Below, in pieces: positions 1-8,538 of a stretch of DNA of 64,000 nt; position 1 is the first letter of the stretch; the number at the start of each line of letters is the position of its first letter. The DNA comes from Paracoccaceae bacterium. GTDB lineage: Bacteria > Pseudomonadota > Alphaproteobacteria > Rhodobacterales > Rhodobacteraceae. The notes beneath the pieces were generated by a model. The model was not told the origin of the DNA. It ran no database searches and was given only the letters and a program-made list of their open reading frames with translations. Where the stretch lies: assembly GCA_027492585.1 (NCBI GenBank), contig JAPUEK010000041.1:1-64000 (forward strand), written 5' to 3'. A program made the position numbers and the translations under genes.

Positions 1-339
1 CCGGACTCTAGCATCAGATGGACAAGTTATCGGGGGGCACAGCAGAATGAGAAGGCCGGAGCAGAGGCGATCCCGATCCGTTTCGTGCAAGTCGGATCGG
101 TGAGTGCGCAAGAGATCCTCCAGGTGCAGATTTGCAGGTGCTTCAGCTCATGGTGCCGCGCCATCTGAGCGACCGTCGCACCTCCGGTCCCGGCCGATAG
201 CACGATCCCGAGGTTCTCCTTGACACGATCTTCATCGCCGTCAGGACGGTGCTGATGGAGGCAATCGCCAACTTTACCCCGTCCTCGCCAGCCGCGTCGC
301 CGGGGTGCAGGAACTGGTCGTGGACGAAGTATCGTGACG
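1..339. other. Left-edge region without an intact gene
   Basis: No reading frame in this stretch has a convincing start, ribosome binding site and family match. The only protein-like signal is a short helix-turn-helix stretch on the minus strand (listed separately at 117-242). The region lies just downstream of dnaE2, and no clear hairpin followed by a T-run is visible, so the end of the dnaE2 transcript cannot be placed. Confidence 0.5.
117..242 (-). pseudogene. Possible remnant of an IS66/IS3-type transposase accessory gene (orfA)
   Basis: Read on the minus strand this stretch encodes about 40 residues that resemble the helix-turn-helix of IS66/IS3 OrfA proteins: an acidic lead-in, then GATVAQMARHHEL and a terminal TWR, comparable to the usual pattern of Gly-Ala-x-Val-x-x-Val-Ala-Arg-Arg-His followed by a Trp-Arg. 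There is no start codon or downstream transposase, and no terminal inverted repeats were seen. The match is short and could be chance; it is listed because it sits at the edge of a region with other mobile-element debris. Confidence 0.25.
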
Positions 340-3300
340 TCAGTGAAAATCCCGGCTGGGAAACAGCTTTTTCGCCTGCTCGCGCGGATGGTGGGCGGTT
401 GAGCGGAGGCTGCCTCCGGCGGGGCGCTTCGTTTCGTCTGCCCGGCCATCGTTTGCGGTGATCATCACCGGGCGGCCAAGGGTAGTCAGCAAGCTAGAAA
501 CATCCTCGACCCGTTCGGCGATGAGGTGGACGACCGGGCCGTCGCGTTCGATCCGGCCTGTCACCCGCAGCAGACGGCCTGTGATCACCGCCTTGCGGAA
601 GGTCTCATAGACCTTCTTCCAGACGACCACGTTCGCTGTGCCGGTCTCGTCCTCAAGCGTCAGGAAGATCACGCCCGAGGCCGTGCCGGGGCGCTGGCGG
701 GTGATGACGAGGCCGGTGACGATGACACGGCCCTTGGCCTGCGCCAGCCGGTCATGGGCCAGACTTTCGGGTAATCCGGGACGCAGCAACTCCATCGGAT
801 GCGCCCGCAACGACAGCCGCAGCGAGAGATAATCCTCGATCACCTCCTGACCGAGGGTCATCTGCGGCAGGGTCACGGCGGGTTCAGCGCCGCCTTCGCC
901 ATCCGTGCCAAAGAGGGGCAACGGAGCCGGAGCCTTCAGCGCCTTGGCGGCCCAGAGCGCATCGCGCCGGGTCAAGCCGAGAGCGGCGAAGGCATCGGCA
1001 TCGGCCAGCCGTTCCAGCGTGTCGGGAGGCACGCCTGCCCGAAGCCAGAGGCTTTCGACATCGGGATAGCCGTTGCTGCGCGCGGCGGTGATCCAGTCCG
1101 CATCCTCCTCGCGCAGGCCCCTGATCTGCCGGAAACCGAGCCGCAGCGCCAGGGCTCCATCGGCGCGCGGCTCCAGCGTGCAGTCCCATACCGAATGGTT
1201 GACCGAAACCGGGCGCACTTCGATCCCATGGTCGCGGGCGTCGCGCACCAGTTGGGCGGGGGCGTAGAATCCCATCGGCTGCGCGTTCAACAAGGCGCAG
1301 GTGAAGACCGCAGGATGATGGCACTTCAGCCAGGCCGAGATATAGACCAGCCGCGCGAAGCTGGCGGCATGGCTTTCGGGGAAGCCGTAGGAACCGAACC
1401 CCTCGATCTGGGCGAAACAGCGGGCGGCGAAATCCGCCTCATAGCCGCGTTCCAGCATACCCGAGATGAAGCGGTCGCGGAACGATCCGATGGTTCCCAT
1501 GCGCTTGAAGGTGGCAAGGCTGCGGCGCAGACGGTCGGCTTCGGCCGGAGTGAACCCGGCAGCGACCACAGCGATCTGCATCGCCTGCTCCTGAAAGAGC
1601 GGCACGCCGTAGGTGCGGCCCAGCACCTCCATCATCGCGGGGCCAAGGTCTTCGACAGGCTCCAGCCCCATGCGGCGGCGGATGAAGGGGTTCACCATGC
1701 CACCCTGAATTGGCCCCGGGCGGACGATGGCAACCTCGCAGACCAGATCATAGGAGCAGCGCGGCCGCATCTTCGGCAGGAAGTTCATCTGCGCCCGGCT
1801 TTCGACCTGAAACACGCCGATGGCATCGGCCCGGCACAGCATGTCGTAGACCTGCTCACGCTGCACATTTTCGGCCGTTCCGGCGGGTCCATTGCCGGCA
1901 AGATCCGGGTGCAATGTGGCCAGCGTCATGCTGATCCCGCGGTGATCCTGCAACAGGCCGAAGGCTTTGCGGATACAGGTCAACATCCCCAGCCCCAGCA
2001 CATCCACCTTCAGAAGCCCGAGCGCGTCGATGTCATCCTTGTCCCATTCGATCACCGTGCGATCCTCCATCGCGGCATTCTCGATGGGGCAGAGTTCGTC
2101 CAGTCGGCCTTGGGTGATCACGAAGCCCCCGACATGCTGGGACAGGTGGCGGGGAAAGCCGATGATCTCGCCGATCAGTTGCGCGGCGAGTTGCACCCTG
2201 CGATCTTCGATGGAAAGCCCTGCATCCCGAAGCCGATCCTCGCCGGGTGCCGCCGAGGACCAGCCCCAGATCTGGCCGGACAAGCGTGCGATCACGTCCT
2301 GGGACAGGCCCATGACCTTGCCTACCTCGCGGATGGCGGCGCGGCTGCGGAAGTGGATCACCGTCGCCGTCAGACCGGCGCGCTCGCGGCCATAACGTTC
2401 GTAGATCCACTGGATCACCTCTTCGCGGCGTTCGTGTTCAAAGTCCACGTCGATGTCCGGAGGCTCGCCGCGTTCCTTCGAGATGAAGCGTTCGAAGATC
2501 AGGGTAATCGTCTCCGGCGGCACCTCGGTGATGCCCAGAAGATAGCAGACGACCGAATTGGCGGCCGAGCCGCGCCCCTGACAAAGGATGCCCTTTGAAC
2601 GCGCGAACTGAACGATGTCATGCACGGTCAGGAAGTAGGGCGCGTAATCCACCTCGCGGATCAGTGCCAGCTCCTTGTCCACGCGGGCGACGATCTTGGG
2701 CGACGGACCTTCGGGATAGCGCCAGTTCAGCCCCTTTCGCGTCAGACGCTCCAGCCGGATCTGCGCCGGTTCGCCGTTGACGGTTTCATCCGGGTATCGG
2801 TAGCACAGCTCGTCCAGACGAAAGGCGCAGCGGTTGGCGATCTCGACCGAGCGGCGGATCGCGGTGGGGTGCCGGGAAAAGATCCGCATCATCTCGGCCC
2901 CGGACTTGAGCCGGTGCTCGCCATTGGTCTGCCGGTGCTGGCCGATGTTGTCGATGGTGCAACCGATCCGCAGGCAGGTCAGCACATCGGCCAGAGGGCG
3001 GCGGGCGGAGCGGTGCATCAGCACATCGCCGATTGCGACCATGGGAATAGCCTCCCGTTGCGACAGAGAGGCCAGACGGTCGAACCGGATCTGGTCACGA
3101 CCGTCATAGGCCGGGGCGGCACCAAGATAGCACTGGCCGGGAAACGCCTCGCCGACGCGGAGAATGTCGTCGCGGGTTGCATCGGCCTCGTCACGCCCGG
3201 CTTCCATCACGTCCGGCGGCAGGGCGATCAGGATCAGACCCTGCCCCCAGTCCAGCAGATCGGCGCGCGTCAGATGACATTCCCCCTTGGGCGCCCGCCG

Positions 3301-3744
3301 TTTGCCCAGCGACAAAAGACGGGTCAGCCGCGACCAGGCGGCAAGATCGGTGGGCAGCGCCAGCCATTCGACCGCAGAGTCGATCAGCACCAGACGCACG
3401 CCGGCGATCAGCCGCGGAAGCGGATGCGCGGGCAAGACCGGGGCGGTGGTTTCCCCCGTGAAATGCGGCACACTCTGGCGGCTGGAATGGTCGGTGACGC
3501 GCTGCGACCGGATCACCGGGCCATCCGGCGCCATGTCTGAGACTGTCATCGCCTCGTTCCGCAGCCGCGCCAGTTCCTTCAACGCCGAAAACGCGCGCAC
3601 CACGCCCGCCACCGAATTGCGGTCGGTGATGGCAATGGCGGTCAGGCCAAGTTCCGCCGCCCGCGTCACCAGCTCCTCCGGGTGGGAGGCGCCGGTCAGG
3701 AAGGTGAAGTTCGAGGTGACGCAGAGTTCCGCATAGGCCGTCAT
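340..3744 (-). CDS. dnaE2: Error-prone DNA polymerase DnaE2 (ImuC)
   Basis: This is the C-family polymerase of the SOS mutasome, which extends past lesions together with ImuA and ImuB. The product is 1134 residues, normal for DnaE2. An N-terminal PHP domain begins with the TSNFTFLTGASHPEEL-type motif; the polymerase acidic motif PDIDVDF lies near residue 429 and a third acidic motif (KVDVLGLG) near residue 577; an OB-fold (EDETGTANVVVW) is near the C-terminus, which ends in SRDFH. The start was placed at the ATG whose bases overlap the imuB stop (ATGA at 3741-3744); a longer open frame upstream has no family similarity and lies inside imuB. It is last in the operon, so it should be translationally coupled to imuB and share its LexA control. 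Confidence 0.95.
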   Translation of the reverse strand: MTAYAELCVTSNFTFLTGASHPEELVTRAAELGLTAIAITDRNSVAGVVRAFSALKELARLRNEAMTVSDMAPDGPVIRSQRVTDHSSRQSVPHFTGETTAPVLPAHPLPRLIAGVRLVLIDSAVEWLALPTDLAAWSRLTRLLSLGKRRAPKGECHLTRADLLDWGQGLILIALPPDVMEAGRDEADATRDDILRVGEAFPGQCYLGAAPAYDGRDQIRFDRLASLSQREAIPMVAIGDVLMHRSARRPLADVLTCLRIGCTIDNIGQHRQTNGEHRLKSGAEMMRIFSRHPTAIRRSVEIANRCAFRLDELCYRYPDETVNGEPAQIRLERLTRKGLNWRYPEGPSPKIVARVDKELALIREVDYAPYFLTVHDIVQFARSKGILCQGRGSAANSVVCYLLGITEVPPETITLIFERFISKERGEPPDIDVDFEHERREEVIQWIYERYGRERAGLTATVIHFRSRAAIREVGKVMGLSQDVIARLSGQIWGWSSAAPGEDRLRDAGLSIEDRRVQLAAQLIGEIIGFPRHLSQHVGGFVITQGRLDELCPIENAAMEDRTVIEWDKDDIDALGLLKVDVLGLGMLTCIRKAFGLLQDHRGISMTLATLHPDLAGNGPAGTAENVQREQVYDMLCRADAIGVFQVESRAQMNFLPKMRPRCSYDLVCEVAIVRPGPIQGGMVNPFIRRRMGLEPVEDLGPAMMEVLGRTYGVPLFQEQAMQIAVVAAGFTPAEADRLRRSLATFKRMGTIGSFRDRFISGMLERGYEADFAARCFAQIEGFGSYGFPESHAASFARLVYISAWLKCHHPAVFTCALLNAQPMGFYAPAQLVRDARDHGIEVRPVSVNHSVWDCTLEPRADGALALRLGFRQIRGLREEDADWITAARSNGYPDVESLWLRAGVPPDTLERLADADAFAALGLTRRDALWAAKALKAPAPLPLFGTDGEGGAEPAVTLPQMTLGQEVIEDYLSLRLSLRAHPMELLRPGLPESLAHDRLAQAKGRVIVTGLVITRQRPGTASGVIFLTLEDETGTANVVVWKKVYETFRKAVITGRLLRVTGRIERDGPVVHLIAERVEDVSSLLTTLGRPVMITANDGRADETKRPAGGSLRSTAHHPREQAKKLFPSRDFH

Positions 3745-5213
3745 GCGAATTCCCCCTGCACGCGCCAGTCTGGATTCTGCGGCGTGTGGAACAACCAGAG
3801 ACGGGCGCCTTCCTGCGTCTCGATCCGCCAATAGTCGCGCAGACCGCTGCGCCAGGCCGGATCGTCGAACCACCATTCCGGGGCGATCCGCTCCGGTCCA
3901 TGGGCGCGCAGGGTGGTGAAGCGCATCCGGCGCCAGCGGAATTTCGTTGGCGGATGTCCGGAGACGTGGGTGGCGGGCTCCGGTGGAAAGATCACGACCG
4001 GCCGCAACGGCCCCCGGCTGGATGGGGTTGAGACGGGTTCCGACCAGGCAACCGGCATGATCCGGAAGCTGCGCTCGGGGATCTTGCTATCGGTCGGCAT
4101 CATCCGCAGCACGCGGTCAAAGCCGATGCGGTTGCCCAGACGTGAGACCAGATCGGCCAGCGCATCATCCTGCTGCACGGTCGGTCTGCCGCCGATCTGT
4201 TCGGGCGGCATCGGTTCGGGGAGAGGGGCCGACAGACGCAATGCGTCGATGCCGAAGCCGGCGTCCACCTCATCCACGCCCTTGGCGAACAGGGCTGCGA
4301 TACGATCCGGGTCGCGCATCGGACGGGCCAGACCGATCTCGACCTGCACCGTGCCGCGATCCACCCGCCGCAGTTCCAGCCGCAGGCGCCGCGCGCCCTG
4401 ATGATGCAGGGCGAGCTTGCTGCACAGACGGTCCAGCAGGCGTGCAAGCCCCGCCATCACGTCGGATTGCAGGCCGATCGGTTCCGGCAGCGTCATCCGC
4501 ACCCCGAAATGCGGGGCGTCCGGTTCCGCCGCGACGGGCTCCGGCTGATGACCAAGAAGCTGATCCAGTCGCAGGACCAGCGCAGGACCGAACCGGCGGG
4601 CCAAAGGCGCGCGCGGCAACCCTGCCAGATCGGCCACCCGCACAAGACCGACACGCGACAGGGCCTCGGCCGTGTCATGGTCGATACGCAGCGCTGATAC
4701 CGGCAGTCGGCCGACGCCCTGCACCAGTTCGCCCTCCGCAAGGATGCCGCCGCCATGACGCGCGAGCGCACGGGCCGCCCCTTGCGTGCCTGCGATTGCA
4801 CTTTCGACGGACAGCCCCACCCGCTCCAGCCGCGCATGAAGGTCGCTGCGAAGGTCTGCTTCTCCTCCGAAGAGATGTGGCACGCCGGTAATATCGGCAA
4901 CCAAGCCATCACTGCCATCCCTGGCGACCATCGGGGCGTATCGGCCAGCCCATCGGCGCAGGGAGGCAAGGGCTGCCACCTCACGGGCGAGGTCCGTCGG
5001 GCGCGTCGAGAGATCGGGACAGATGGCGCGGGCATCGGCCAGCGGCATACCGCGCGCAAGACCACGTTCCGAGGCCGCCCTGTTCAGACAATGCAGGTGA
5101 TCGGCATTGTCCGACCGATGGGTCAGGGCAAAAGGCCCTTCAACGGGGCGGGTCCGCAGGCTCGTGTCGCTGGCGAGCCTCGGAAACCATATGGACAGCA
5201 GCCGACGCGCCAT
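3741..5213 (-). CDS. imuB: ImuB, Y-family polymerase-like mutasome hub protein
   Basis: ImuB is a catalytically inactive relative of Y-family polymerases that, in other bacteria, tethers DnaE2 to the beta clamp. The 490-residue product begins MARRLLSIWFPRL. It keeps the Y-family fold sequence (for example GLVADITGVPHLFGGE) but the acidic pair of an active palm is not evident, as expected for ImuB. The C-terminal tail contains the Trp-rich segment (PEWWFDDPAW, RDYWRIET) typical of this family. The start at 5213 was chosen because homologues begin with this motif; the open frame extends upstream into imuA. Its first 74 nucleotides overlap imuA and its stop overlaps the dnaE2 start. Confidence 0.93.
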   Translation of the reverse strand: MARRLLSIWFPRLASDTSLRTRPVEGPFALTHRSDNADHLHCLNRAASERGLARGMPLADARAICPDLSTRPTDLAREVAALASLRRWAGRYAPMVARDGSDGLVADITGVPHLFGGEADLRSDLHARLERVGLSVESAIAGTQGAARALARHGGGILAEGELVQGVGRLPVSALRIDHDTAEALSRVGLVRVADLAGLPRAPLARRFGPALVLRLDQLLGHQPEPVAAEPDAPHFGVRMTLPEPIGLQSDVMAGLARLLDRLCSKLALHHQGARRLRLELRRVDRGTVQVEIGLARPMRDPDRIAALFAKGVDEVDAGFGIDALRLSAPLPEPMPPEQIGGRPTVQQDDALADLVSRLGNRIGFDRVLRMMPTDSKIPERSFRIMPVAWSEPVSTPSSRGPLRPVVIFPPEPATHVSGHPPTKFRWRRMRFTTLRAHGPERIAPEWWFDDPAWRSGLRDYWRIETQEGARLWLFHTPQNPDWRVQGEFA

Positions 5214-5742
5214 TCCAGTCCACAGTCCACGATCCGGTTGTTCCTGATTTGTTCTTATTAATACTCCAGTAATGCAGAGTCGAGTCCGCCGTTGCAGCCG
5301 GAACGGGTTCGCAATGCCATCGCGTCTCGGTCGCATTGCTGCCCTGACCTTCGCGGATCAGCATCAGCCCGGTTGTCCGCCCTGCCTCGGCCGCCAGTTG
5401 CAAGCGGCGGCCCGCGGTCAGCGTCAGAGGCTGCTGCGGCTCCGCGATGACCAGCCCGACAGGGGCTGCGCGCAGAGCCTCCTCGACGCACCAGAGCAGA
5501 TCGGTCTCTCCCTTTGGCGTCAGCACCATCAGGCGCTCCCCCAACCCCTCAGGCAGGCCCCTCGGCATGAGGCGCCGGGGCTCATGCTCGGGCAAAACCC
5601 AAAGGACCGGGCCGGGGTGCCGCAGGGTCTGGAACAGCGCAAAGGCTCGGCGGCCCGGTCCCTCGGCCTCATGCACGCGGGCCTTGAGAAGGGTGAAGGG
5701 ACCGACCGGAGGCGGGCGGTGAACGCGGTCATGCAGGATCAT
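5140..5742 (-). CDS. imuA: ImuA, RecA-like SOS mutagenesis protein
   Basis: ImuA is a truncated RecA-like protein that takes part in DnaE2-dependent mutagenesis. The 200-residue product fits the alphaproteobacterial ImuA length and has RecA-like blocks (RRAFALFQTL, GPVLWVLPEHE, TDLLWCVEEAL) but no Walker A motif, as usual for the family. The ATG at 5742 was preferred over one 12 codons upstream because the protein then starts MILHDRV and overlaps the preceding gene by only 14 nucleotides. The 3' end overlaps imuB by 74 nucleotides in a different frame, which implies tight translational coupling. Identification rests on position plus moderate similarity. Confidence 0.88.
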   Translation of the reverse strand: MILHDRVHRPPPVGPFTLLKARVHEAEGPGRRAFALFQTLRHPGPVLWVLPEHEPRRLMPRGLPEGLGERLMVLTPKGETDLLWCVEEALRAAPVGLVIAEPQQPLTLTAGRRLQLAAEAGRTTGLMLIREGQGSNATETRWHCEPVPAATADSTLHYWSINKNKSGTTGSWTVDWNGASAAVHMVSEARQRHEPADPPR

Positions 5743-6409
5743 GCAGCGCCTCCTCCGGCACGATATCCAGTTCTCCATCCGGCAGCGGCCGTTGCAGATG
5801 CAGCGCCTGTTCGATGGGTGCGGTCAACCACAGGCGCCATTCCTCGGGTCGCACCAGAATGACCGGCATCGCCTTGGGGTGGATGCGCTCCACCTCACGG
5901 TTGGGCTCGCAGGTCAGGAAGCCGAAGGCATCCACTGTCACCTCGCCCTCCTTCAGCTTGCGCGTCGCGGTCCAGTCGGTGCGGAGACCCGCGAAGAAGG
6001 CCAGCGGCCGGTCGGGGCCAAGGGCGAACCACACTGGCTTGCCCTTTTCCGGGCCGGGGCGGCTGTCCGGTTCGGCAAAGGAGGTGAACGGCACCAGGCA
6101 GCGATGCTGAACGCCAAGCCAGCGCCGCCAGTGGGGCGAGGCAAGATTGCGGATGTTCGTCACGCCGGGATCGGTGCGCCTGCCCGCCAGAAACTGTGGC
6201 GGGGTCGGCATCCCCCAACGGGCCAGCGAAAGCTGCCAGCCGCCCTGCGGACTACGCCGAAAGATCGGCGCGGGATAATCCGGATAGATGGCAGGCATCG
6301 GAGGCAGGTTGCCGGTGAGGTCCTCCAGCACCTCATCATCGGCGACAACATCGCCGGACTCATGGCGCATCGCGTCCTGAGATTTGGTCTGGGAGTAGAG
6401 GTTGCACAT
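5729..6409 (-). CDS. yedK: SRAP family protein (YedK/HMCES-like abasic-site DNA-protein crosslinker)
   Basis: SRAP proteins crosslink their N-terminal Cys to abasic sites in single-stranded DNA and protect them. The 226-residue product begins MCNLYS, putting Cys2 at the catalytic position after Met removal; Asn85/Asn88 (TNIRNLA), Glu113 (SFAEPD) and His177 (RIHPKAMP) match the other active-site elements. The start is fixed by that Cys2 even though the frame is open for another 39 codons. It is the first gene of the operon: its 3' end overlaps imuA by 14 nucleotides, and a LexA box lies 36-50 bp upstream of its ATG. The arrangement suggests that abasic-site protection and error-prone synthesis are induced together. 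Confidence 0.92.
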   Translation of the reverse strand: MCNLYSQTKSQDAMRHESGDVVADDEVLEDLTGNLPPMPAIYPDYPAPIFRRSPQGGWQLSLARWGMPTPPQFLAGRRTDPGVTNIRNLASPHWRRWLGVQHRCLVPFTSFAEPDSRPGPEKGKPVWFALGPDRPLAFFAGLRTDWTATRKLKEGEVTVDAFGFLTCEPNREVERIHPKAMPVILVRPEEWRLWLTAPIEQALHLQRPLPDGELDIVPEEALHDPA

Positions 6410-6444
6410 GTGTGTGGCTCGGAACGGGAAAGACACCAGACTGC

Positions 6445-6459
6445 GAACATTGGGGGAAC
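6445..6459 (-). promoter_or_regulatory. LexA-binding site (SOS box), GTTC-N7-GTTC
   Basis: On the minus strand the sequence reads GTTCCCCCAATGTTC, an exact match to the direct-repeat LexA box GTTC-N7-GTTC known from alphaproteobacteria. It lies 36-50 bp upstream of the SRAP start codon and reads toward the SRAP-imuA-imuB-dnaE2 operon. No other exact copy was noticed near a gene start in the window, but the search was by eye. Confidence 0.85.
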
Positions 6460-6739
6460 TTGTCCAGCCCGTGTTGCGGGGGTGGACGTTGGCGCCCGAG
6501 ACTGGGGCGATACCCCGCAGGGCCACGGAGAGCCCGAATGCCGCGGGGCGGGCAGATTGCGGTGGAGGGGGCGAAGCAAACCGCGCAGGCTGCCAGCGCC
6601 TCGCTCCCGCGCTCTACTGGCTGATGCCCCGGACATGGGAAACGGCAGCATCCCGGGATTGGCGTCTGAACCGGATCAAGCGTTCTGCCGGCGCAGCAGC
6701 GGTCGGCACATGCAGGGTCCGTCATCTGCTGCGAGGCGT
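6460..6739. other. Intergenic stretch between the SOS operon and the AIPR gene, nothing recognised
   Basis: About 280 bp separate the LexA box from the end of the frameshifted AIPR gene. Several frames are open on both strands, but none has a start with ribosome binding site or any family resemblance. No tRNA, terminator with T-run or insertion-sequence end was seen. It may be the left junction of the accessory island. Confidence 0.4.
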
Positions 6740-8538
6740 TCACCCGCCCAGTTCGGGGATATCTCCTCCCGGCGCAGAATATGTGCCGGCCCGCACCTTT
6801 GGCCAGATTTCTGGGCGTTTTGCCACTTCGGATATCTGTCGTCCAGGAGCAACCTGCTCAAAAATCCGGTTCACCTCGGTAGCCCAGTCGTAGAGCAGCC
6901 GCTGGAATTCGTTCGACACGCGCTGGCGCTTCCATATCTGTTCGAAATCGATCCGATCACCCAGCCGTTCCGCAACAACCGATACCGTGTAGGTCGCGAT
7001 ATTGGCATAGCCCTGTCTGAAGACGGCCTTCGCGTCCTTGGTCTTGATCAAGGCTTCAACTGTCTTGGACACGATGACCTTGGCGATCATGGCCCGATAC
7101 CATGCGGCGTCGAGCGGTTCGGGCACGATCGCTGAACCGTCGTCGAGCGCAGCCATGAAGGCCGCGAAGTTCTTCTCTCCGGCAAGCGCGACCTGGGCCG
7201 GCTTGCCACGCCAAGCTTCGTGATACTTCGCCACATCGTTCTTCGACAGCTTGCGTCTTGTCGGAATGGCGTCGGCGATCTTCTTCTTCTGGGCGGGCGT
7301 CGTGCCCTCCCGCAGCAGCATCACCTGATAGGCTCCGGACGCGCGCTCGTAGAACCAGCGCCCGACGCCGTCGGGGCACCAGGTCTCGTTGGCCAGTTTC
7401 TCCAGCTGGACATGGAACGGCCTGTTTGCCGAAAGATCGGAGGTCTTGACCGCGTTCTGGCTGTTCGCGAAACGCGAGATGTTCGCGATCAACCGTTCCC
7501 GGCCCAGCTCCTCGGCCCCTTTGAGAACGATGATCTTTGCGGGCACCATGACGTTGCCCAGATCGAGCGTCCGGTTCTCCCGAGCGGCGAAATAGATCGA
7601 GGATGTGGTCTGACCGCCGTTGACGATCTGCAGACCTTTCAGCAAGGAAATTCCGATGCTGCCGTCTTGGCAGCGCCCGAAGGTGGCTTCGTCACAGACG
7701 AGGACGAGGCCGTTGTTGAAGGCCATGAAGTGCTCGGGCTCACGCGCGAGCGTTTCGGCGATACCCTTGTCACCTTGCCCCGGGCTCCGAGGAATGTGCG
7801 GACGTTTGCTTCAAGCAAGCGGCTGCCGAAGCGTTCGTAAAGGCCGCGGATGACCGGACCCGGAACCGCAGCCAGTGCATATTCGTAGTCAGCATCAGGA
7901 TCGGGGACATGCACGCAAGGCAGAGCGCGACCGATGGTCTGCTCGAAACTGATGGCAACCTCTTCGCGCGGTTTGCCAACCGTGTGGCGATACAGCCGCT
8001 CGATGTCCATCGCCTCGATGGCGACGACCCGGCCGTGAACCTCCTTGGTCGAAAACTGTTTGGCCTTGGTCTTCCCGTCGGTGATGACGAAGACCCGAAG
8101 CTGGTCGAGGTCGGCCCAGAGGTTGGCGACGGTGCTGATCAGGCCATGGACATCATGCGACGGTTCCACCTTGCCCAGGAGTTTGCCGTTCGACGCGTGG
8201 AACAGGAACCGGACGCCTTCGGCCGCAACGCTTCCCACTACAGGGTCGCCGACCGGAGAAATCTCCTCGCTCCCAAGGTAATGCGTGACGAACAGGTCAA
8301 GCCGCGTCTCGTCCGACGACAGCGCGTAGCCGGTGATCCTGATCTTTCCTTGGACCGTGCCGCTCCAGTGGCAGATCGTCGCCGGCTCGCAGATGCCGGC
8401 GTTCGCGACATGCTCCATGACCAGTTCGGCGAAGACGAGCTCTTCGGATGGGAACGGCCCTTCGTTGGCCTGGACACGTTCCGCGATCGTGCCATGCACC
8501 AGCGCGCGAAAACTGTGGTGAAATTCCTCAAGGCTCAT
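6740..8538 (-). pseudogene. AIPR family (abortive infection phage resistance) protein, frameshifted
   Basis: The gene encodes an AIPR family protein, but one base is missing near 7769 and it now reads in two frames. The N-terminal part (8538 down to about 7770) ends in the family block YERFGSRLLEANVRTFLG then GKVT; the C-terminal part (down to 6740) resumes with KGIAETL and continues through MAFNNG and QIVNGGQTTSSIYFA, the family hallmark. Restoring one base gives about 599 residues, a normal AIPR length. Its start overlaps the DUF4420 stop by 11 nucleotides, so it was the last gene of the Z1-DUF4420-AIPR operon. AIPR proteins are linked to abortive infection, but their mechanism is not established. 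Either a true pseudogene or a sequencing error. Confidence 0.88.

Noticed and set aside
799-2598. A 599-codon plus-strand frame opposite dnaE2
   Set aside because: Antisense to a conserved polymerase; no start signal or family match.
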